In this document: positions 1 to 10,796 of the stretch, piece by piece
Numbering within the stretch: position 1 is the first letter of the stretch
How the letters are laid out: every line of letters starts with the position of its first letter
NCBI GenBank assembly: GCA_963678675.1
Contig: OY783193.1
Coordinates: forward strand, 11,828,822 to 11,892,821
DNA: 64,000 nt
Direction of reading: 5' to 3'
Origin: Xiphydria camelus
Taxonomy: Eukaryota; Arthropoda; Insecta; Hymenoptera; Xiphydriidae
Notes under the pieces: generated by a model
The model's input: only the letters and a program-made list of their open reading frames with translations
The model's database searches: none
What the model was told of the DNA's origin: nothing
Program-made: the position numbers and the translations under genes

Positions 1-591
1 TGCGGGAAATATAACACATTACAGCGCCCGTATGGCAAACCTGTCGGAGTCGCGAGGGAGGAAAAATAAAAGGATATATACAGGACCTTATCGATGTCCT
101 TTTCCGCATAGCGAGACAAAAATTAAATTTAATACGATCCCGCGTACGAAGATGCGCTCCGGTTGTCCCTTGTTTTACCCGAGGGTCTTTCAACGTCGGA
201 GGAGCGCGTGCACGTGGACCGTGTCGCGGACAACCCTTCGTAATTCTATCAGAAGCCAATCACGTCCGGTGTAGGGGAGAAGAGAGCGGGAAGGGATGCC
301 TGTGCATGCGGAAACCCGCTGAGGCAGAAACGTCGAACCGTCCACCGCGCGCGGTGTCTTATGAAAATATCAAGGAGCGGACGTCGCGCGCGCGAGGAAT
401 CGATGAAATATTTATTTCCCGGTTCTCGCGTCTCGCCGCGGAATTTATGCCGCGTTGTATTTCTCGTCGCGCGACGTTCGAACGATCGCGTGTATGGACA
501 TAAGATTTTTTCTGTCATGAAAAGATGTATGAAAATGAATTATAAGGGTAATGTGTGTGATATTTAATGTCGTTTGTATTACCCGTATCCC
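1..591. other. No gene recognised
   Basis: CpG-rich first 540 bases, then AT-rich. Short overlapping ORFs on both strands show no family resemblance and no splice-supported structure. I see nothing functional. Confidence 0.5.
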
Positions 592-850
592 ACACGGAGA
601 AGAAGAATTAGTTGGATCTACTAAGAATTACTTGTGGGTTCGTAAGAATTATCAATTCACATCAGTAAAACCTTTTTTCATGTTAATTAGATATTTCTTT
701 CTTGCAATCACACTCTATTTCACATGATTGTAAGGAAGAGATATCTAACAATAAGTGATGTATTAAAAAATTTCATTAACATAAATAAATGATTACTTGT
801 GACCCCACAAGTAATTTTCAGTAGATCCAACTAACTCTTTTTCTTCGTGT
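592..850. repeat. Foldback MITE, about 260 bp
   Basis: The ends are inverted copies of each other. The left end begins ACACGGAGAAGAAGAATTAG, and the reverse complement of the right end begins ACACGAAGAAAAAGAGTTAG. Pairing continues for about 55-60 bases through TTGGATCTACT. The interior is AT-rich with no ORF, so this is a non-autonomous inverted-repeat element. The superfamily is not identifiable. Confidence 0.8.
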
Positions 851-3260
851 ACTTATCATTTAATCCTCTGTGATCACCGAGGGTTCACTTGACCAGGGCT
901 TCAATTTTGAAGCTGATTATACTTTTTCTTTTTCACAATCATAACTAGACCCTCGTCGAATCTTGGAATAAGATAGCTTCTTCTCAAGTCTCATACTCTA
1001 CGAGCCTTCTTCGAACTTTGGAAAAAATCGTTTTTGAAACGTGCATTATAGATCTACTTATTGCTTCAAAGTACCACATCCTATGAGAATCATCCGTAGA
1101 CTTTAAAAAAACCCAAAAAATAAAGGAGTTATGACACTTTTAGTGAAGCAACTCATTTTTCACGTATCAACATATTCACGGTCGTTTTTGAATATGCCAT
1201 AATTTCATTTTTCACGTTAACACGATGATTAGATATTCTATAATGCTGGAAAAATGTTTCATAATTTGTCGGTCTAAATTATACGGATGTTGTTAATGTG
1301 GCTGTTGTTTAAAAACCGTTTGGGTCCATTTGACCCATGTGTGACCATCGTGGAACTCTACGGACGTGTGACCACAAAGGGTTAAGGGTGAAATATTGAA
1401 AATTCAACTTCGCTGGGTTCGTTTTTTCTAACGGATTCCTCGCGAGTGCGAGTAACTTTGCATAACTGTCGGACGCGCCGACTCGCAGATGCTACGGCGA
1501 GTAAATACAGTTGTATCGTAGACCGAGGTGCGGACGAGGTGAGAGGGCGAGGAAAAATGCGCTTGGAAATTTGAGGGATTTTCTCCCTGCGAGAGAAAAA
1601 AACACAGAAGGACCGGTTTACGAAACAACGCGTCGTAAATTTCCTCTGCATTATCTCTCGCGCGTACGTACCGCGTATGGGCGCGTGTGTTCCGAAACCG
1701 TGGAAAAGGATGCGAACGTTGCAGGCGGCGACGCCAAAGGCTTTCATAATATTTTAAACTTATCACGTCCGGTCAAACAATTTATGCTCCAATAAAGTTA
1801 TCCAGCCTTTCGGCGAGGATCCGGGAAGCGAGACTGGGAGAGAGCAAAGGACGCGAGCTGCAGTTAGCGTTAAACGCGACTGTAATATCTGCCTTGTCAT
1901 CTGGTCGTGAATTCACGCGGCGAAGAGAAATGTCCTCCAAGTCAAAGTCGCCCTGTAGTAACATTTATAAAAGTGTAGCAAGTTGATATTCGTAATTATG
2001 TGCGATTTGAGTGTCGTCGTGGGCGTAAATATTTGTACAATAGGTACTTTATAATTTAAATGGCCTACGTCGAAATTTGTCGTACACCGTTGAAACAATT
2101 TCGAGAGAGAAAGAGAGAGAGAGAGAAATATCGACTAGAAGGGAACTCAACGATATGTATATTTCCGTATCGAACCAGCATCCGGTCCTCTCGAGATTGT
2201 CTCGGTAAACTCGCAATCTCAGCCGCGGAGTTACCCTCCCGCGCCTTCCCTTTAAATACCGCGAAGATCACAAATCTGAAAACAGAAGTTCACTCGGTCG
2301 GGAAGGAGGGTCGGGGGTTGTAATATGGATCTCCATTTGAAATAAGCCCCCGTGTACCTAGTTTGTTGCGTTTGAATATTCAACGCAAGTTTTTTTTATT
2401 AGCTCGGCCTGCACCCTCTCCTCGCCTACAACTCGGCCATCTTTATTCATTACCTTTTCAAAGATATAATTGAGTAATTATTTATAATATATCTAGAATA
2501 TGCATGCTTCACTTCTCTCCAACGGAATACATTACTGCTTACTACCCCTAAACGCAACCTCTCGTTGGCGTTAGGATTTCTAACTTGCGAGTTCGCCGGG
2601 GGTTCTCAGAGAGAGAGAGAGAGAGTTCCCGGTGAATTTCTTTTCGGGAGGCAGAGATATGTACTCGGAAAAACTTGTGTATAAATCGGCCCACGGACCG
2701 AAAAATGAAGCGAAAAACTACCGAACGCGTGGAGAGTAATTTTCTACAACGAAGTAGCAGTCGCGGTAAACCTCAAAGGATTTTTCTTCCCCGATGAAAC
2801 AATCGATTTTGCCGTTCCGATTAATCAAATTCCACGCGCCAACCGCGGTGGAGATGTACACGGATTAAAAAGTCAGGCACGACGAAACGAGCGAAACGTT
2901 AGCCGACGAACGGCGGTGGAAAGAGAAAGGGACGAGGCCAATAATAAGCAGGACTATATCGCCGGAGTAAAAGGTTTTGTTTAACTAAAAATATAATTCG
3001 ATTGTTCCGTTCGCAGATTGGTGAGCCGTTGGCGCGGTGGCTGGGCGCTGGGACATCGCCGAGTGGAAGATAAAATGAAACGCTCCTCGGGCAATATGTG
3101 GGATTTCTCGTTCGTTTTTCTCCTTTTTTTTCACGGAGGTTATCGTGGACGTTCTAAACTGACATCGCTAAATGTAGGTAGTAGTAATTTTAGGGTAGAT
3201 CGAGGCGAATCAGATCACAGGACGAATCGGATCATCAATCTACATTTCTCAGATCGCGGT
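851..3260. other. No gene recognised
   Basis: Non-coding sequence with short (GA)n tracts near 2103-2130 and 2609-2626. Short ORFs on both strands, such as around 1382-1795, overlap one another and resemble no protein I know. Confidence 0.5.
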
Positions 3261-3339
3261 GAAAATGAGCATTTCGATTGTTCGTATTACCTCATTGGAG
3301 AGGAACGACGTAATACGAACGATCGAAATGCTCATTTTC
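3261..3339. repeat. Short near-perfect hairpin
   Basis: A 29-base arm (3261-3289, starting GAAAATGAGCATTTCGAT) pairs with 3311-3339 with one mismatch, around a 21-base loop. No ORF or splice context explains it. It may be a small foldback element or the remains of one. Confidence 0.75.
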
Positions 3340-3437
3340 AAGACGATTTAAGAAATATGGATCTATGCGGAAGAAAATAATTTGTTACCATAATATTATT
3401 CAAGTTACTGTAACAAATATTTGAATCAAAATAGTAA

Positions 3438-3476
3438 TAACAGATCGATTTGTCATCCTAACAAACCGATCTGTTA
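3438..3476. repeat. Short hairpin
   Basis: Arms 3438-3453 (TAACAGATCGATTTGT) and 3461-3476 are inverted with one mismatch and a 7-base loop. Flanking AT-rich DNA to about 3600 has further short inverted words such as GTTACTGTAAC, so the hairpin may be the core of a decayed foldback element. Confidence 0.6.
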
Positions 3477-3619
3477 TAGTAGTGAAAAAAAGAAAGAAAA
3501 GCTATGATTTTCGTTATAACCAATAAAACCTATCAATAATTTTTATCCCGACAACAAACTATTTTTGTTACCGTGACAAAAAATGATGCTATAATAACTG
3601 ATTTTCGATGTCGTTATTG

Positions 3620-5407
3620 AGACAAAATTAATTTTTTCCGTGTTTTCCGTGTTCTGCGTTTCGAAAATTTTTCATAAGCAACATTTCACCCCAAGAACTG
3701 TCACTTCTTTCGTTTGACAGGTCCTCGAACTGAACTGAGAAACTTTTTCCGAAATTCTGAACATCTAATCGCGCGACGCGTGACTCGGCATCGAGCTCGC
3801 GAAGAACGCAATCGAAGTTATCAATCGACAGATTAGTCGGCCGTTAATTACTCTGCTTACGGCACCGTAGCACTTTGGTTAGCCTGTCGACGCTAAATTT
3901 ACAACCTACGCGCGCGCGCGCGCGCGCCAGGTATCGGTAAGCGTATCCTGTTTAGGCCAACCGTGTTCTAATGACCGGTTTGCACTAATAGGCAGGCTTC
4001 TAAGAACGGCTTCGAATAGCGCACGTATATATGCGAGTAGCCGTGGAATGGACATGAACAAAGCGGCTTCGTTAGATGCAACGAAATCTAATGTTCATCC
4101 GTGCATATAAAAGACGCGGGGAATTAATATCTCGTTAAGCAAGCGAGACGTGAATTAACATATGTCGATCTGATTAACTGCTTCTGTCGAGCGATTCGAA
4201 CGATAAGTCCGTAATAGAAATCAGCCTTCGCCGTTAAAAGTTTCGTATGAAAATTCAAGTGAAAGTAACTAAAGCAATTATCAACCACATTTGCATCTGA
4301 AATGCCATGCAAAATAATAAATTGTCGTGTCTTTAATATCCTTTTGTTTTGAATTTTAGTCGAGCAAATTAATATTAAGATACGATATATATAAGTAGTA
4401 CTCAAGTATTCAAGTATTACTAAAAATTTAGTTTTTTTCGGTTCTTAAGATTTAATCCATTTTTAACAGCGTAGTCCAAGAAACAAAGGAATGAAGAATT
4501 TGAGATATTTCAACAAGTGCTGAAAATTTTCCGATGCAGCATAAACCTCGCGAAAAAAAAAATATCGTAAAATATTTTTACCACGATTCTCTCTCTCTCT
4601 CTCGATTATCCGCAAAATAACGAAAAACATTTTTATAAATTTTTTCACAAAATTCAAATTATATCACCCTTTAAGAAATTATGAGAACGCTCGGTGTCTA
4701 CGAGAGTTGATTCCTCCAACCCCGGGGAATCCCCATTCCTGCAGCTAACAAACTTAACGAGTCGAACTGCAGTATTCCGAAGTATACGTATGCAGTCGCA
4801 CGGGAAGCTCGCGATAAGTGCGTAAAGCAGAGGCGTAAAAAGGTGTCGAGTGGCGAGCCGGCAGAGCCAGTATACCACCCCTGTTTCCCATCGACAAGAA
4901 ATTGAGGAGAGGCTGTCGCGTGTTCCGGCGCAGTTAGTCCGTCCACCCTGGCCTACCCTCGGCACCTCCGCGCCGCTTCGCATTCTCCTATTTATCGGCT
5001 AGAACCGCCGCACGCTCGGAGATTTTATTACTACGTGTAATTGCGGGCTGCATCGCGGCCGCTGAAGCCGTAAGGGGCCTCGGCCGCTTTTTCACAGTCG
5101 ATAATAATATGCAAGTGGGTGAGCGAACGGGCGTATTTACGAGGCCTGGCCTGGCGGCGATCGTGAAAATTCCCCCGGCCGACGGGTGTATCGACGCGGA
5201 GATAGGATCGTTTCGGAGGTGAAGAAGCACGTAGGAAACTCGCGGAGGATGGACGTCTGGGATTGCCGAGGGGCAAGGATCATCGAAAGCTCTGCAACTG
5301 GGTTCGTCGGGGAGACGCGAGCGCGATGTATCGCGGTGGTAACTATAAATTATGCTGTAATATATTGTGACGTACGGAATAATAGGGTAGTTGACTGATT
5401 TTTTTTT
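3620..5407. other. No gene recognised
   Basis: Non-coding. It holds a (CG)n tract at about 3909-3927 and a (TC)n tract near 4590-4603. Overlapping ORFs near 4650-5460 are open on both strands of a CpG-rich stretch and look fortuitous. Confidence 0.5.
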
Positions 5408-5719
5408 ATTGATGATTCGAAAAATTTGAACCAAATTATCTACCCCGTATTTTTCCATTTTTCATTTTCGGCCTCATTTAATCCGGAAAACGATATTTAG
5501 AGATGCAGCGTACGTAAATCTATCTCTCTCGCACTCGTTACTTAGCATAAGTACCTACATCTCTCACGGTTTTTCGATGACGTCACTATTCAGCAGAGAG
5601 AAACACGCATATAACTCAGCGAATAATTATTTTTTCGGACCTTTTCTGTTTCGTGTGATATTGAATATGTGTACAGATTAAAAATTGAATTTAAAAATAT
5701 GAAAATTTTTTTCTAGTCA
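5408..5719 (+). repeat. Dispersed repeat family R1, copy 1 (about 310 bp)
   Basis: Aligns along its length, in the same orientation, with 20338-20650. Shared words include CATTTTTCATTTTCGGCCT, GCTTAGCATAAG and GAATAATTATTTTTTCGG. Neither copy shows clear terminal inverted repeats or an ORF. This is probably a diverged interspersed element of unknown class. Confidence 0.75.
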
Positions 5720-5778
5720 AATACCGTATTGTGATGTTAAATAATATAGTTGTGCTTTGTGCACCTACATTTCTTCTA

Positions 5779-5990
5779 CACTGTAAAAAAATTTGTATTA
5801 AATTTAATATAATTGTATATAAAGCTTTCATCCAATACGTGATTATGAAAATTATTATACTCCGTTATGAAGTTTATAAGAGAAATTTCATAAGGAAATT
5901 ATACTTACCTATTAATTTTCATAATCATCTATTAGAAGAAACTTTATATATAAAAGTATATGTATTAAAAATACAGATTTCTTTACAGTG
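5779..5990 (+). repeat. MITE family E, uninterrupted copy (about 212 bp)
   Basis: Bounded by CACTGTAAA on the left and TTTACAGTG on the right, a short terminal inverted repeat. A second copy in reverse orientation lies at 18491-18914. An ORF that fills this element (5731-6069) is low-complexity AT-rich translation, not a gene. The intact copy shows where another MITE has landed inside the second copy. Confidence 0.75.
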
Positions 5991-6939
5991 TATAGCACAT
6001 GGGCTTATTACGAGGAATCGAAAGGAAATAAAAATAAAATCTTTGCGAGTAGCAATAACTGTGATGTAAAATAATTTTTCCTCGTTCATGCCCATTTCGA
6101 GGCCTTTTCCTAAGTAGGAACCATCAAGACTTTCGATGTAATTTTTCTGAATTAATCAAATACCTACATAACTGTACCTTCATAACAAGTTGTATTTTCA
6201 TCGATAATGTTCTCCTTTGAACAATAAAATCCTTATAATCTGCACTAATCGCGATGAAAAAGAGCGATCGCCATTTTATCGGCGGAGCATTTCGTCCCGG
6301 AGTCGGCCTGTGAACTCGTCAGTGAGGCTAGGCCGACTCCTGCCTTACTAACGCTCTGTGGTCCTCCGTGAGAGTCGGGCAGTTGCGCTCGGTATAAGAA
6401 CTACTCTTATGTCGGATCATTAGCGAGAGCCGAGAAGGGGCGGCGCCACCTGGCGTCGGGCCGCCACAACCGCACTCGTGTCGACTACTAGCGAGAGGAA
6501 CAGCGTCATCTGGTGCGGGACCGCCACAAAAGTTACAACTTTCGAGATTCAGTTCCACCGTCTATTATTACTAGGTAGCGCCATTCCAAAAAGTGGTCGA
6601 AAATCGACGCTGGTATAAGAAAACATGAGGAACGAGGAGATAATATTCGTTTCACCAAAGACGTGCTCATATTGTCTCACGCAAACCTCGTGGGCGATCA
6701 CCTATGTATGTACATATATACATACATACATACATACATATGTAGGTATATGGGCCTTTAAAGTGAACGATTTAATTGCCCCTCGCGCAAGGTATCTCGA
6801 CATCCATCCAAAGAGAACGAGAAAGCGGTTTTCAGGCGTTAATTTCAGAGGCACTCGTATGTCGATATATGTATGTATGTATGTATGTAAGTATACAAAT
6901 CCACGAGTATACAAACAACTGGTGACAGCAAGCAGTCAA
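5991..6939. other. No gene; imperfect tandem duplication and TATG/TACA microsatellites
   Basis: A segment of about 45-50 bases at 6421-6470 (TAGCGAGAG to GGGCCGCCACAA) recurs at about 6489-6529. Microsatellites of TACA/TATG type lie at about 6705-6748 and 6868-6890. Near 6077-6105 there is a scrap of the repeat found at 6940 (GCCCATTTCGAGGCCTTTTCC). No coding signal is convincing. Confidence 0.5.
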
Positions 6940-7263
6940 TACTATTTTTCCTCACTCATGCCCATTTCGAGGCCTTTTCCAGCCTATTTTTAGACCGTAA
7001 GATAGCGTTTTTCCCGCGTGACACCGACCGGGAGTCCGCAGGCTGTTAAAAGATTGCTTAGTCCGAAGTGGGTCCTTTTTCCAAAATGATAAACGCAACG
7101 TGAAATGAGCCGTGTATACTTCTGTTTGGTTTGTTTTGAGAAATCGGCATTCGTGAGAAAAAATAGTATATTATATCATTCGGCTGAAATCCTCGGATTT
7201 TTAAGACTGTGTTTAGGTCGTAGCACAATTAACCACCGTCTAAAAAAACCTCGGATTTCCGCC
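6940..7263 (+). repeat. Repeat family D, copy 1: MITE plus hairpin
   Basis: Two inverted-repeat modules lie side by side. The first (6940-7168) begins TACTATTTTTCCTCACTCAT and ends with its imperfect inverse GTGAGAAAAAATAGTA. The second (7181-7263) is a hairpin from GGCTGAAATCCTCGG to TCGGATTTCCGCC. The same pair recurs at 57036-57439. No ORF; non-autonomous. Confidence 0.8.
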
Positions 7264-8357
7264 TAATGACATAAGATACTATTACCACTCATCGGTAGTA
7301 CAATAATCGTACTGTCAATTAGAATCTTACAGATAAAAGAACCAATATTCATTATTTTCAGTGCACCTCAAGCGACGAAGAAATACGCCGAGCACACGCG
7401 TATACGCAACTGTCCGAAAATGGAGACGAAAACGGGTCCGGCACGCGTGCAATTGCACCATTATCCGCGTACCTGGAGCACATACGCCGCCCGAAGTCGA
7501 GGTCTCCGGTTGGTCGGGCAGCATAATGCTGTATTTAATGGGCAGCGGAGCCGGCCGCGCGCGACGCGATGTACGGCGCCCAGTCAACATATATTCCGTC
7601 AGATTTTTCAAATGCCCTGATTTACAATACCCATTGTACTGTCGACCGTGTATCTATTGTCGCGCGCGGCGCTCTGTGGATATGCTCGCTTTAATACTTA
7701 TACGAGTGGAGCGTGTGTCGTCGTTCTCGCGCGCGCGTTCTCGGTGATCGGGGACCTTCGTACAACGACGCGCACCTTGCGTCGCTAGGGGGAGGGGGGT
7801 TCTGGTAGAATTGCATATCGTGACATATGTCGATGAATCGAGACAGGGAGGATTCGGTTGGAATGTGCGAGCGGTGGGAAAGCCGGTTACGCCCAATCGT
7901 GCAAATAGTAAGTGGATAGGCGCGTGTGGGCTGCTGTAGGATAAACGCGGTGATATGTGTGTCAGCGAGGGTGGCAAGCGACGATTATTCGCGGGGGAAT
8001 CTCCGTCTTTACCAATTTCCGAATGGACGCGAGAAAGGGGCTCCGGGATCCGGACGCGCGAAAGGGTGAGGCGCGAGAAATTGATTCATGCGATCAATGC
8101 GAAATTTTGCTCGCTGTTTGTCTTCTTTGTCTGCGCGAGAGAGATGGAGTAGAGAATGTCGTTTCAAAACGATCTGTCATTGGTAATTTGGTCGTTTGGG
8201 CGACAGAACATTTTTGTACTCAAAACAGTTACCCTGAAAGAAAAATTTGATTGAAAGAAACCCTAATTTAACCAGAAATTGTGGTCGACTTTGACGCCAA
8301 TCATAATTCTACAGTTGTTTTAAGCAGTGGCATTCTGGTTATAGTAAAAACATCCAA
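7264..8357. other. No gene recognised
   Basis: CpG-rich DNA. Overlapping ORFs on both strands (about 7327-8250) appear to be chance openings. I see no repeat or RNA gene. Confidence 0.45.
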
Positions 8358-8594
8358 GGAAAAGGCCTAATTGAATACGAGTCGAATAGACTTTTATTTG
8401 AGATGAATAGGAATTTATTCACATCGAACAAAAGTCTGCTCGAATCAAATAAATGTTCTTCTAGGTTCGTACTCGATTGAAAAGATATGCAAAACATTTA
8501 TCTAATTGAAATAGACTTTCGTTCGATTTGAATAAATTCCTACTTATCTTAAATAAATTTTTCGATCAGGTTCGTATTCAACTAGATCTTTTCC
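8358..8594. repeat. MITE family C, copy 1 (long terminal inverted repeats)
   Basis: The two halves are inverted copies over about 80-85 bases. The left reads GGAAAAGGCCTAATTGAATA and the right end inverted reads GGAAAAGATCTAGTTGAATA, followed by matching TAGGAATTTATTCA. A second copy lies at 30330-30548. No coding capacity. Confidence 0.85.
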
Positions 8595-10024
8595 ATCGGT
8601 GAAGAGGTCAAGATTGCTGCAACCAAGTCAACTTTGCAGCATGATCGATAAATGTCCCCAAGCTTTTTTTATATGGTTGAGCCTAACCATGTAGATCAAT
8701 ATTATTGATCTACTTTTGTGGCTAATTCAGCCATAGGGCATGGCTACCATAAACTGCAATTACGTTGTTACTATAACCACGCAACAACAGTAATTTTGAC
8801 TGTATTCATGATCAACCTAATCATAAATATAGTACTAGACACTAGGAAAATTCAACTTTGCACAACGGTTGATTTTACTACCCGTTTTTCTCTCAATGTA
8901 TTATACATTCATCCAATCTCGCTTCTTTGGTAGCAACGAAGATTTACTCGCCTCGCCACATACGCGCTACTCCGGCTACATATCTCGAAAGTGGAATCGG
9001 TGCTTAAACCGAACAAGGTAGAATTGGTCGTTCTTTCCGTGCGAGTTGTAAAGTGATCGAACGGCCTCACTTCCACGAGTCACGCACACGCACCGCCACG
9101 AACGGGAGATAAGTTAATGAAACCACCGCTGATAGTTTGCTTTACGACCGGGGATCGTTATGCGCGGGATTCGTGTAATACTGGTTTCCACTCTGGAATC
9201 AATCAGCCGCGTCGGTCGCCAAGTTTAATTAAGTTATCGATCTGCTTTCGATATTTCCCGCAGGACGGGTATTCTTTTCGAGCGAGCGAACCTATCCCGC
9301 GAACGTCACCGCTCAATGTCGTGGAAAAAGAAACAAGGGAACTCCTCGAAAGAACCCATTATCATATCATCGACGACTACTTTCCGATGCGACCACGCGT
9401 GCACCGTAAATTTCGCTGCCGACTCTCGTCGAGCCTGTGTACGTGAAAATGCCGTAAATCGATTTTATATCCGGGAACGCGAAACGAACGACGCTCGCGA
9501 CTCGACGAACCATCGCACGATTCCCCCGGGAGTCAGCGATCGAGCGTCTGGTTAAACCGAATGTTGATGCGTTCAAGGTAAACCCGCGGAGAAGTAGTCG
9601 TTTAGCGAGAGACGAGGCATCGAGTGAAGCGGAGAGAGGCATCCCGCGAGCGACCAACCTGGCTGATTGTAAGTTATATGCGACGCGCTTGCTTTATATC
9701 CCCGACGCAACTTTCCGCTCTCGTAAAGCTGTTACCCGCGTTCCGAGGCCTCCGCCTCTTTGCATTCGCTGCACCGAAAGTGTATCCCCCCCCCCCCGCA
9801 ACTCGCGTACGTACGCGGTTTTTAACCCCGCCGATTAATCCGAGGGCTTCGGAGCTGGGCCGTTGTCCTCCTCGGCTGAAGAGACGTTCGCGGTCTCATC
9901 GCTGCGGAACGGAGGTGCGCGGAGGATGGAGGAAATTGGGAAAAGGATTCGCGATTCGAAGTCGCACGTGGCGAGGAGCAATTAATAAACGATACGGACG
10001 CCCTGTATTCGTGGTATAGGTATT
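8595..10024. other. No gene recognised
   Basis: Non-coding, CpG-rich from about 8940. It includes a run of 12 C at 9786-9797. Overlapping short ORFs on both strands (9117-10019) have no recognisable domain. Confidence 0.45.
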
Positions 10025-10194
10025 ATATCATGTAAGAGGTTAAGCCTACTTGCCAGAAAAAAAAAGTTCAAATCACTGTTATCTATGAGCTTTTGGCCTC
10101 TATACCTATATAATATTTTTTTGAAGATTACATTTTTATCTCTAACAAAGTCTTATATCGAAGTAAGCCAGACCTTCATAAATAACGAGATAAT
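10025..10194. repeat. MITE family A, truncated copy
   Basis: Matches the left and middle parts of the copies at 18659 and 58653: the TAAGCCTACTTGCCAG end, ATCTATGAGCTTTTGGCCT, and the later CATAAATAACGAGATAAT. It stops where the element at 10196 begins, and the expected right end is not found beyond that element. Confidence 0.65.
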
Positions 10195-10195
10195 A

Positions 10196-10405
10196 TTAGG
10201 TGTACAATTTCGCTTCCGCCGTTTCCGATTCGTGGATTGCTTCAAAAGATAACACATTTTTTAACGCGGGAATCGAACTCTGCCCGAAAGATGGGAGAAA
10301 GTAGTTGCCAGCGATGGACAATACTTTAAATCATAAATGTATAACCAGTTTCTTACAACAAAGACAAATTTCGGAAAAACGGCGGAAGCAAAGTTGTACA
10401 CCTAA
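10196..10405. mobile_element. Mariner-like MITE with TA target duplication (210 bp)
   Basis: The left end TTAGGTGTACAATTTCGCTT and the right end, inverted as TTAGGTGTACAACTTTGCTT, form a terminal inverted repeat of about 34 bases that continues through CCGCCGTTT. Both ends are flanked by TA (10194-10195 and 10406-10407), the hallmark of Tc1/mariner insertion. The ends resemble those of rosa-type mariners. No transposase is encoded, so this is a deletion derivative. Confidence 0.8.
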
Positions 10406-10491
10406 TAACTTTTTATCACGTACCATTGTACCGTAGAACGGGATCAATAGAAACACTTTTGGTAGTTTGCGACTCCGGTGCAAGGAAACGG

Positions 10492-10773
10492 TTAAGCTTT
10501 CTTTAAGTTAAAAATAGGGAAAAGTCCGGTCGACACTAATAGATGACGATGCATACATCGTTTTTGCAAAAATCGACCATTTTGACAGAACAAGAAAAAT
10601 AAAAACTTGCTGTTTCTTTTCACCCCATAATGTGGGGTGAACAGAAACACTGGTTTGTTTTCCTCATTTAGGGGTGTTTGACCACCTTGTTCCTTTAAAT
10701 GCAGATTTTTAATACGGCGATATAGAACGGAATAATGTATTTCATATTTTTTACTAGCTGCTCTGTAGGACAT
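10492..10773 (-). pseudogene. Pogo/Tigger-type transposase N-terminal fragment
   Basis: The first 37 or so residues, starting MSYRAASKKYEIHYSVLYRR and ending in a GGQTPLNEE motif, match the psq-type helix-turn-helix at the start of pogo/Tigger transposases and CENP-B-like proteins. There, Ala-Ala/Ser-Lys-Lys-Tyr is followed by a Ser-x-Leu recognition helix and a Gly-Gly-Gln-x-x-Leu turn. This domain binds transposon ends. After about residue 45 the reading frame no longer looks like the family, and no DDE catalytic domain follows, so the gene is broken. The bases at its start codon (10770-10794) are duplicated at 13295-13319 beyond the satellite block. Confidence 0.6.
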
Positions 10774-10796
10774 TCGGTTGGAAATGTCCCTTAAAA

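Noticed and set aside
3018..3380. 120-codon ORF as a small gene
   Set aside because: It crosses the 3261-3339 hairpin and has no known domain or splice context.
5731..6069. 112-codon ORF as a membrane-like protein
   Set aside because: Hydrophobic and Ile/Tyr-rich only because the MITE it covers is AT-rich; the other copy of the element has no such frame.
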